Assembly (NCBI GenBank): GCA_045534165.1
Contig: JAZSJD010000032.1
Coordinates: forward strand, 7,866 to 71,865
Direction: 5' to 3'
DNA: 64,000 nt
Source of the DNA: SIG575 sp045534165
GTDB taxonomy: Bacteria > Bacillota > Clostridia > Oscillospirales > Acutalibacteraceae
Part shown: positions 16,401 through 28,400 of the stretch, piece after piece
Layout: the number at the start of each line of letters is the position of its first letter
How positions within the stretch are numbered: the stretch's first letter is position 1
Program-made: the position numbers and the translations under genes
Notes under the pieces: model-generated
The model's input: the letters and a program-made list of their open reading frames with translations, nothing else
Databases searched by the model: none
What the model was told of the DNA's origin: nothing

Positions 16401-19400
16401 TAACCTCTTTGCGGGTAGTATAAAATCAAATAGTATCGATACAAATATCTATAACTGTTACTATTCACCCTCATATCTTTATACAAATGGTGTCTATAAA
16501 GATGGTATAACAACAGGTATAAAATCCGGTTCATACACAGGTTCCTGTAAAGCATGGTCATTCCAGATGCAGAATTCTGCAACTCAGCTTTGGGGCGACA
16601 CTTCACTTCAGGTTCTTGCTGAAAGTCAGGTTGTTTACCTTGAATCAATCAACAATATTGACAGATTCCCCCTTGACAGTTATTCAAATGCAGCTACTGA
16701 TTTGAATGCTCAATTCACAGCTACATCATCTGATACATCCAAGCTTACAACAACCAACTTCCGTTGGTATGGCAGAATCGGTCTTTCAACCTCATTTACA
16801 GGTGGTAAAGATGTAAGTGCTTCTGTTACAGTTAGGCATAATGCAACAGGTCTTGCTGCAAGGCTTACTGCAATCAGTACATCTGACCTTGCAATGGATG
16901 ATGATGGTTTCTACCTTATCAATACACCGGCAGATCTTTACTACCTTTCAGTAAACCAGACCAAACTTGCTCCCGGTTCAACTGAATATCTCTTTATGCG
17001 TAGCGAGGCAAAACTCAGACTCGGCGCAGATATTGATATGTCAGGCTATACTATTGATCCCATCGGTAGTTCAGCAAACTATTTCAAAGGTACATTTGAC
17101 GGTGCAGGTTACACAATTTCTAACCTTACATTTGATACAAGCAGTTTAGACCACGCACTCTTCGGTTATGTTCAGGGTGCAACAATCAAGAATCTTACTA
17201 TTGATAACATAAATATTTCCGGTACATCTTATACAGGTGCTATCATCGGTACAGTTTACGACTATGCACTTGTTGATACTTGTAAAGTAACAAACTCAAA
17301 TATCAGCGGTCAGAACCACGTTGGCGGTATCGTTGGTGGTATCAACGAAAAATCAAATGCACAGGCAACTGAAATTAAAAACTGTACTGTTGAAAACACA
17401 ACAGTTACTTCAACAAAGAAAGAAAAAGAACACGGTCATGTTGGTGGTATTATCGGTGGCACAGGTATGAACAATACCGATACTTGCTATGCTGAAATCA
17501 CAGGATGTAAAGTAATAGACTCTACCATTGAGTCAAAAGCATACGGTCTTGGCGGTATTGTAGGTTATGCGCCCAATATTAACAACAAAGTAACATCCTG
17601 TGAAGTTACAGGAACAACAATCACTTCCGGTGATGCTTCAAATGGTGTTACATATGCTTCTCTCGGTGCAGTTGCAGGTATCTTCGGTGGTTCATCACTT
17701 TCAGATTGTACTGTAACAGATTGTGAAGTAACAGGTGAGTGTGCATCAGGTGTTGTTGGTCGTCTTATCAATGAAAGTGGCGTTTCAACAATTTCAGGTT
17801 GTACTGTTACAAATTCTACAATTACTGCTCCTGATATCGCAGGTGGTATCCTTGCACAGGTAAGTGCTTACGCAACAGCTTCATGTTGGGGCGATAAAGT
17901 TGTAGAAAACTGTAAAGTTTCTGAAGACACAACTGTTAAAGCTCTCGTTGCAGGCGGTATCGTAGGTAGCGTTCAGCAGTTCTCAAATAAAAACCTTACT
18001 GTTTCAGGTTGTACATTCCTTGGCACAGCTGAAACAACAGGTAAAAAAGGCTCAATTACAGACGCAGCAGGTGGAATTGTCGGCAGACTTATGTCAGGTC
18101 TTCAGACACCCGGCATTCTCGTTACAGGTTGTCTTTCACAGGGTACTGTAAAAGGTAACTCAAACCTTGGTGGTATCATTGGTATGAATAATGCCAATGC
18201 ACATAACGGTGATAACAAACTTATCAAAGATTGTTATGTAACATCTAAGTTTGAAAGTTCTAACCTTGCTGTTGTAAAAGGTCTTGCAATCGGTTATGTA
18301 GGTTATTCAACAAAGAATAACCCCACAAACCTTGCAGAAAATGTTGTTTACTCATCACTCAATACCCGTGAGATACTCTTTGGTAATATCACAGAAACTT
18401 CAGGCGGCTATGATATGAACATGGGTGCCGACCAGACAAGTGGTATTACAGTTGACTTCACAACGTCAATTACAAATGCAACACTTATAACCAGATATTT
18501 TCCGTATTTCTTAAACAGTGTTGTAGGTTACTATGACGGTATGATGGGCAAATCAAATACTGTTCAGTTGCGTACAAACTTGTATGTTGGCAGTAGCGCG
18601 TTTGATAATGCTCTTACAAACTATTCAAACACTTATAACGGTACAACTTATTCAGCAAGACTTACTGGTCTTTTGGCAACAACCGTTCCCCGTTTCTCAG
18701 TAGGTAACTTGCCATCTCTTACAGGTACAGACGGTAATGCGTTTGCTACACCTGCAACAAGTCCTTTCTCAACAACTGCAAGTGCATCAAAGATTCTTGT
18801 TGGTTGTTCAACTGCAACAGGTACAACAAACGCAACATACAATAAACTTAACGACGTAAGTATCCAGACATTTGATAAAAAATGTAACGCAACTGTCAAA
18901 ACAACTTACACAGGTATCATCAATGGTGAAACAGTTAAGTTTGACGTTGGTTTTTCAGTTGTTGTAAACGGTGAACACGCATATGAGGGTGACGGTACAG
19001 AATATAACCCCTTCCTCATTTATACAGCAGAAGATCTGCTTGCAATCAAACAGCATCATGATAATCCTTCAGCTAAGGATGATTTCAAAGATAATCCGGA
19101 CCATTATTATGAAGCTTATTATTGCATAATGAATGATATCGATATGACAGAAGAATTGATAACAGAAAACAGATCTTTTGCTCCTATCGGTACAGAGGAT
19201 GAACCTTTCAGAGGTAAAATCACAACTTATAGAGACCAGCAGATGAAAATCATCAATCTTCTTATAAACGACCCGAAGAAGAATGAAGATTATGCGTATA
19301 ACGACGGATATACCGTAACAGATGCCGAAGGTAACAAAACTGTTGAATATTCAGATGCACTCGGTCTCTTTGGTTATACAGACGGTGCAGAAATCTACAA

Positions 19401-22400
19401 CCTTGAACTCCAGAATGTAAATATTCTCGCTGTACCCGCTGAAGGCAATAAATTCATTGGTACAAAATCAGGTGCTTTGGTAGGTTATGCTACAAACACA
19501 ATAATTGATAATGTTAAAGTTTCAGGTGCATCTTCAGTTGCAATCGAAGGTTCATTCGGTGGCAGGGCAGGTGCAGTTGGTGGTATCGTAGGCTGGGCAG
19601 CGGATAATGTTGTTATGTCAAATGTTCAGGTTATCGGTACTGATAATGAAAACCGCACAGTAGTTAAAGGTCAGTATTCAGTAGGTGGTATTGTTGGTAC
19701 TGCTCAGAATGCAAATGGTTGCTCAATTACTGATGCTTATGTTGAAAATGTCAATGTAACTAACCTTGCAACATCAGGTGTTTCAATTTCTGGTGGTATC
19801 GCAGGTGAATTTGCAGGTGTCATCACAGGTTCAGATGAAGTTAAAGATGACGAAGGTAATATTATTACTCCTGAAACACGCATAAAAGTCAACAACGTAA
19901 CTGTTATTGGTACAGTTGTGGGCGGTGTTGTAGGTTCAGGTAATATTGCTAACGCTGCAGAGGGCGGTTATGACCTTACAATTGAAAAGGTTGATGTAGC
20001 AAATGTAACTGCAGAAGTTACTGAATCAGTAAGAAATGACACTAATGCAAGCTCCAATGGTATTGCAGGTGGTATTCTCGGTCAGACAAAAGACAGTTAT
20101 CATTACTACATCACAGATTGTACAATTGACGGAAACTCAACAGTTACATCAGGTTATTGTGCAGGTGGTATTGTAGGTAGCGCATCAAACAGAGGTAAAG
20201 GTCAGCTTCAGACAGAAACTTGTCTTATCATCTCTGATTGTACAACTCTTGCAAAAGTAGAACAGCTCAATGCTCCCACAACAAACACCCTCACACTTGG
20301 CGACTCAGTTAAGCGTAAAACAGGTGCAGGTTCAGTAATCGGTGTTATCACTCAGAATGCACTTGTTATGAACGAAGATACATCCGCTCCTCAGATTCAG
20401 ATCAGAAATGTAACAGCAGGCGGCGAAATTTCAGGTACATTCAATGTAGGCGGTGTCATTGGTGAATTCTCTGTCTTCCAGGGAAAACTCAATGAGCTTA
20501 CAGAATCAATCATTACTGATTGTATCGTATCAGCAAGAATTACTGCACTTGAAGCTGCAACAGAGCGTTTTGGTGTTATCCTCGGTTCAATTGAAGGTAA
20601 CCAGTATAACTCAAATAACCCCAATGAGCAGACTCTTAACATTCAAGCTCCTTTCCCTGAACAGGATTCAAACGGTAACGTATTAGAATATGCAGTAAAA
20701 CCCTTTGATAAGATTTTCTATTCATCATATACTGCAGGTACATACGAACTCTATGGTCCTTCAGCAATAAAAGATTATCAGGATCCCGTTCACGCAGTAT
20801 TCTATGATACAATCTACGACGTAAACAAAGTAGTTTATAACTTTGAAACTGACGATGGTATCGTGGAACTTCCCGTCAGCGTTGTTAAGGATGGTTTTTC
20901 AGCAAATACCCCCGAGGCATCTTATCAGTATTTTGATTATAGAGAGTATAATTTCTCTAAAGAATTCAGAGAATCTCATGCTCTAAATGAAGCAGAATCA
21001 CCATTCGGATTTACCCTTGCAGGTAAGGACTTTGCTCTTACAACAGATAGTGAAGATAAAATAACCGGTATTCAGTCATCGAATCCAGAGGTTTTCAATG
21101 TAATAAATAACCCTAATTATGTTGCAGGTTCAGCAGTTTTAGGTGCACGTCAGTTTAAGATTGAAGTTAAACAGTTCAATACTGCAGACCTTGTGTTTAC
21201 TTATACAAACGGACTCCAGATTGGTATCCCCGTAATCTGTGGTGTTAACTTTGAAGGTGAGGGTACAGCAGAAAATCCCATTCAGGTTTCAAATGCTGAT
21301 ATCTTCTATCACATCGTTAAAGTTCTGCCCTCATATTCATTTGTGCAGACTGCAGATATCGACTTGTCAGATAAGACAAAATATCCTGCAACATCACTTG
21401 CACAGCTTATCCCCAACTTCACAGGTACTTATGATGGTGGTAATCACTCAATCACAGGTTTCGATGTTACAATCGAAGCTTCAGAAGAACCGGTTGGTAT
21501 TTTCGCTAAAGTTTCAGGTGTGAAGACAGATGAAAACGGCGAAGTTATTCCCAACATCAAAGACCTTACATTCGTTAACTGTTCAGTAAACAGTGGTGAA
21601 TGTAAAGCAGGCACAGGTGTTGCAATCGGTGAACTTGCAAACGGTGCAAAAGTATCTAATATTAAAGTTGAAAACTCAACTGCAACATCAAAACTTGGTA
21701 ATGTTGGTGGTGCAATCGGTACAGTAACAGGTGCATCAACAGTTGATGGTGTAGAAGTTTCAGGTGGCACAGTTTCTGCTGAAAAAGGTTCAGCAGGTGG
21801 TGCAATCGGCACAATCGTTGAAGATTCTGCAAAAATTATTGCACCTGTTGTTAAAAACACAACTGTAACTGTAGGTTCAGTTGATGGCGATGGCAACTAC
21901 GAAGGCGGTACTGCGGATGATATCGCAGGCGGTATTGTTGCTCAGGCTCATGGTGAAATTATCGGACCTGAATCATCTGAAACAGATGCAGACGGTAACC
22001 CTGTTTATGTAAATGCAGTTGAAGATGTTACAGTACGTGCTCTTATAGCAGGTGGTGCAGTTGGTGCAGTTTACAGAACAAACCAAGCCGAAGCCGAAGG
22101 AATTACTCATATCCTTACTCTTAAAGATATCAGAGTTTCAGGTGCAGAAGTAACTGCAAAATCTGAAGACGGTACACGTGCTACATCAGGTGCAGGTCTT
22201 CTTGGCTTCGCAAGAGCAAAAACAGATGTTGAACTTAACAACTGTTATGTAACTAATACAACAAAAACTTCAGCAGTTGCTTCAGTCGGTGGTGTTTCAT
22301 ACGGTGCCGGTGCAGTTGCTAATGTTGATGAAAATGTACTTTCACTTAAATTTATCGACGTTGAATCTTATGCAACAGTAAATTCACAGGAAGCAGGCAA

Positions 22401-25400
22401 TGACGGTACAGTTCATGCAGCTTCACTTGTGGCTTACATGGATAACGCTCCTGAAATCCTTTCATTTGACGGATGCGTTGCAGGCGGTAAGGTTACAGGT
22501 AAAGCAATGAAGACATTTGTCGGCGGTGTAATCGGCGGATTCACAGATGCATTCGCTTCAAACGAAATCACACACGAACTCTTCAAAAACGGTGTTATCA
22601 GTGCTGAACTTGAATGTGTTGACGGTACTTCAAATAATAGTACAATCAAATCAGTTCACAGAATAGGTAAGTTTATTGCAGGCTTTGCTGAAGGAATGTT
22701 TGTGGAAGCAAACTTCTCCACAATGTTTAGTAATAACTACTATTCAACATATCCCAACGATATAGCATTCTTCGCAACAGAATCAGGGGATAAAGGTCCT
22801 CTTGATGAATATCTTGCACAGGTTGAAAACGGATTTACCGATATCAACAATAACAACCTTGAAATTGCTGATGAATTCAAATCAGGTTGGAATAAGGTTG
22901 CGATTACAAAATCTATCGGTTCAGAAACAACACTTTATGCAAGACTTAATGAGGCATTTGCAGAACTTCCCTACGGTAGCGAAACAAACAGAAGATATGC
23001 AGTTGCTGCAGGTGGTTTTGACCTTAAAGAAACTGCAAAGGATGCAGACGGTAAACCCATAAGCTGTATTGAACTTGTAGGTTCACCTTCACAGACAGAA
23101 AATATCGGTGAGTTTGAACTTGTTGTCAGACCCACAGATTACGGTGCAGAAATGCTGGTTGCTGAATACAACTGTGGTCTTAAAACAACTGCACAGATTA
23201 TTTCTGTTGAAATTGAAGGTGAGGGTTCGGAAGAATCTCCATTCCTTATCAGCACACCTACACAGCTTCGTGTTGTAGCTTACCTTACAGTAGGTAACTA
23301 CCACTTCAGACAGATTAACGATATCGACCTTTCAAATTCTTACGCTGAAACAGGTACAGATACAGACAAATTTATCCATAATAATGGTAAAAAATTCTAC
23401 GCTCCTATCGGTACTGAAACAGCACCTTTCGACGGTGTATATGACGGTCAGGGCTATAAGATTACAGGCGTTAAATCTGACCGTGGTAACGAAAACAATA
23501 TCGGTGTATTCGGCTTTGTAAAACAGAACGGTACACTTGTTCCCACAATCAAAAACCTTCATGTTGAGCTTATGGCAACAGATAATGAAAAGGCACAGGG
23601 TATTGTAGGTAACGAAAATGTCGGCGGTATCGCAGGTAAGATAGAAAATGCAGTTATTGAAAACTGTTCAGTAACAGTAGGTACTGTAACAGGTAAACAG
23701 AATGTGGGCGGTATTGCAGGTCACTTCACAAGTTCACGTATCATCAACTGTTTCACTCAGTCTGATGTAAACGCATTCAATAGCGAACGTGAACCGTATG
23801 CAGGCGGTATTGTAGGTTATGTATTTGATGCAATAAACGTTAATTCAACAATTTCAGGTTGCTTCGCATCAGGCAGTATCTTCGCATCTTCCCGAAATGC
23901 AGACGTTGACCGTTCAAATGCAGCAGGTATCGTAAGTTACCTTGAAAACTCAACATACCTTGTAATTGACAACTGTCTCTTCACAGGTACAACCTCAAGC
24001 GGTATTGGTATCGTAGGTAACAATGGTAAAACAAAGTTTATCTTGTCAGTTACTGACTGTATCGATGCAGGTCAGAACATTGCTATGGAAAACGATAGAT
24101 TTACGAAGATTCCTACCGCAGTTGCTCATCAGTTAACCCGTGTTAATGATGACAGCACCGGTTTAATCACAATGTCTAACCTATACTACGATAACGCACT
24201 TCTTAAAGTTGATACAGAAAATCATCCTGATACAGAAAGTATCAAAGGCAGACCCACATCAGCGCTTATCGATACAACCTCTGTTTCAATGGGCGATGGT
24301 TGGACAGTAGTAGAAGGGTACTATCCTGTTCCCGTAGTTTCTGAAATTACTGTTACAACATATGATGAAAACTATGCAATAACAGCTATTACAACAAAGA
24401 CTGACCCCTATTCAGATGCTTATGCTAAATTCTTGTCAGTTCCTATTCAGACAAGTGAATCTGAAGAAGAAAGCAACATTGAAGCAACAGCTTATGGTAA
24501 AGGTCTTGTATATCCCGTAACACTTCTCACAAATGTTTACGGAAATAAGGTAACGTATTCTTCATCAATCTTTGATACAACTGATACAGTTGCTTATCCC
24601 GAAGGCTTCGACCCGAGCCTCTACGGTGGAGTACTTGTTCAGGTAACTGACGAAGAAGGAAACATTACATATGTTGACAACAAAAACGTTGACCTTCTCT
24701 TCGGTGATGATGCAGAAACAGGTAAAACAACTGTTTACAGAAATATCTTTGATACAACAAAGGGCATCGCAGACAGAGGCAAATTTGAAACTAAACCTAC
24801 AAAGAATACTTACGTTAATGCAGGTGCTCCGGCAGGTAATGTATTCTCAAATGGTGAAGCATATTATAATGCTCAGGTGCCCGTAGTATTTGCAACTGCA
24901 AATATTAATGGTGTTGATGTACAGAGAGATATCAAGATTGCTCTCAACCATGGTGAAACATACTGTATTGCAACTCAGCGTCAGCTTTATGCTCTCGGTC
25001 TTGCAGAGTATGAACTTGTAGATGGTGCTAAGTTCTCAAATTACTATGGTTCAACATACAACTACAAGCTCATTACTGACATCGATTGTGGCGATAATGA
25101 AACATTGTTCACACCTATCGGTTCTGAGGTAGACGAAGGTTACACAGGCCAGTTTGATGGTTCAGGCCATACAATCAAAAACCTTAAGATTAAATCAACA
25201 GGTAATAATGTTGGTATGTTCTCAAAACTTTCAAAGAACTGGAACAGCCCATATGATCCCTTTATCAAGAACCTTACTCTTGTAAATGCAACAGTTGAAG
25301 GTAACGACAATGTTGGTACACTTGTTGGTGAGGTATTCGGCAGTGGTGAAATAGTTATTGAAAACTGTCACGCAATAGGTGAGGCAGAGTATGACGAAAA

Positions 25401-28400
25401 AGGTAACATCGTTGAAGGTTCAGCAAAAGGTACTGTAACAGGCACAGGCTCATATATCGGTGGTCTTATCGGTAAAGTTGAGTATCCCTCAACTGTAATT
25501 AAGAGCTGTAGTTCTTCAGTTCTTGTTTCAGGCTCAAAAGATGCTGTCGGCGGTCTTATCGGTAACTCAGGTGCAACAATCACTTCTTGTTATGCAACAG
25601 GTAATGTAGTATGTGACTACATCTATAATAACGCAAACACAACAAAACTCTACGGTGTTGGCGGTCTTATCGGTATCATGTCAGATGGTACTGTAACACA
25701 GTCTTTCGCATCAGGTAATGTTGAAGTTAAAGCATTTACCGCAGGTAATAATGCGTTTGTTGAAGGTACTCTTGGTATCGGCGGTTTCGTTGGTGTGCTT
25801 GATGAAGTTAACACCTACGATTCTGAAATCAAACAATTTGTACCTTTCGAAGGTGATGCTATCACAGAATGCTTCAGCGGTGGTAACGTTAAATTCGGTA
25901 CGATAAATGATACTTCAGCAGTCAGACCTTACTCATCAACTGCGATTGTTGGTATCGGTGGTTTCAGCGGTGTCAATAAAGAAGGTATCGCTCACGTATA
26001 TTCTTCAGCTGCAGTTAACGCAACATTCGGTGATATTATTGCAAGAAACAATAATTCAAACTACGGTGTTGGTATCGGCGGTGTTGCAGGTGTAGCACTC
26101 GGCAATGTTGAAGATGTTTATTCTTCAGGTTCAGTTGCTCCCGCTTATGCATCAATCGATTCAACTAATAACCCCGACAACTGCTACTTCGGAAAAGGTG
26201 GTACAGTTGGTACTAAGATGGGTACAGACGTAACAGTAAGATATTGTTACTACGATAGCTGGACAAATACAGACCCCACCCTTACATCAATCGGTGGTCA
26301 GGATAACGACCAGGATGCAAGAGGTCTTACAACACTTGAATTAACATCAGGTAAGAAACCTGCAAACGCAACATTCTCTGATGTATGGGGCTTCACACCT
26401 AACGCATATCCTTATCTGAGAACACTTCTTAACGAAGAATCAGATCCTTATATCAAAACTAACTCAATCCTTTCTGTTGTTTGCGTAGACGTAGCGTACG
26501 ATGACGTTTCAGCAAAAACAGGCGCAGGTATTACACAGGCTCTTACAGTTCCGTCAGAGTTTGTATATCTGGATGAAAATATGGATTCACATCCTTACAA
26601 ACTCCTCTGGGAAGGTGCAACGCTTGAAGGTAACCTTGCGGCTATTAGGCGAACACGTAACACTCGCGAATATGTTGACGTTGTGGCACAGGTTGAAGGT
26701 TATGAAAAGTATGCAACTCGTGTTTACAGTCGTCTCTGTGCAGATATGAAGGGTACATTCGAACAGCCCTATCTTATCGGTAACGAGGAAGACCTCAACC
26801 ATGTAAACATGACAGCTGATGAACTTGAAGTAGCCAAAGAGGCTTACACAGGCTTCTATGACCAGTGGGCAACTCCTCTTGGTGATGGTAATGAGCAGGT
26901 AGAAGGTACAGTTCACTATCAGCTTATGTCAAATATCGGAGTTGACGATACTGTACGTAAGATTCCCACTGCTCCCGGTTACTACACTTACTCAGTGGCA
27001 ACTTCAGATGCAAATGGTGACTTAACAACGAAAGATGTGAACTTCAATTATCAGGGCTTTATGCTCAAAGGTAACGGTTACTCAATCAAGAATGTAGCAA
27101 CAGAAGGTAGTTACATTTCAATGGTTGATGAAAAATCAACAATCAGTAACATAATCTTTGAAGACTTTACATTTACAGGCTCTAATTCAGCAATTGTCGG
27201 CATAAACAATGGTACTCTTCAGGATATCTACGTTAAGTCAACAATGGGTGATGGTACATCAGATATTTCTAATGTAGCAGGTCTTGTATTGACAAATACA
27301 GGTACAATCGATGGTTGTATTGTAGACGCTACAATTAAGGGTGCTCAGAGTAATGCAGGTGTAATGGCAGTTACTAATAATGGTACAATCAAAAATTCAG
27401 GTACTGCAGGCACACTTGATACATCTGAAGGCTCAGATGTACAGAAAATCGGTGCATTTGTTGTAAGTAACAACAAAACAATCGAAGATTCATTCTCAAT
27501 GGCAGACGTAAATGTTCTTGCTGCTGAAAATGCAACAGTAAACCATATTTCAGGTTTTGCTGCAATTAATAAGGGAACTATGGACGGTGTATACACAAGG
27601 TCAGCAGTTTCATTTGCTAACGCTCCTGCAGATACACTTACAGTCGGTTCACTTGTTGGTGAAATTACAAGCACAGAAGCAGAGCCCATAACAAATTCTT
27701 ATGCAGCAGGTCTTCTTGGCTACTATAATGACGGACAGGATTCAATCCTCTTCGGTACTGTGCCCTCAACTATGAATAAACTTTCAAGTGTTTATGTTGA
27801 TAAATCACTTGCAGGTGAAAAATCAGCAAACAGCTACAAATATTCAGCATCACTTTCAAGCATTATGAGTATGGAATATATGCCCGGTGCTATGAAGTAT
27901 GATGCAACGAATAATCCCAACGGAACATTCATAGCAGGGGATACAGAAAAACTTGTTCTTCCTCAGCTGACATCAATTCTGAATGCTGAAAATCATCAGG
28001 TTGTTGACGCATCAGGTAACCTTATCTATGTTGATACTTCTGTAACAGATAAAGTTGTTACTTACACACTCTTCACAGAAACAGACGAAGAGAGTGGCGA
28101 ATCTGTAAGAAAATACAGATGTTCAGATGGTAATGTTTACTTTGCAGACGGTGAAGACAACGTAGTTGGTGAAAACGGAACTGTAATCGTTCCTGTTGAA
28201 AACCTTAAACTTCAGTATGCAATATACCTTGAAGACAAGGTGGTTATCAGAAACTATGATGTAATCAAACTTTACTCACAGATTTCATCAATGACAATCA
28301 AGACAGGTCAGAGCCAGTATGCAGACAGACTTGCACCTAACTCATCAAGCCTGGGTCTTAACTCACAGGTAAGTAATGTTGACGGCATACAGTTCAACCT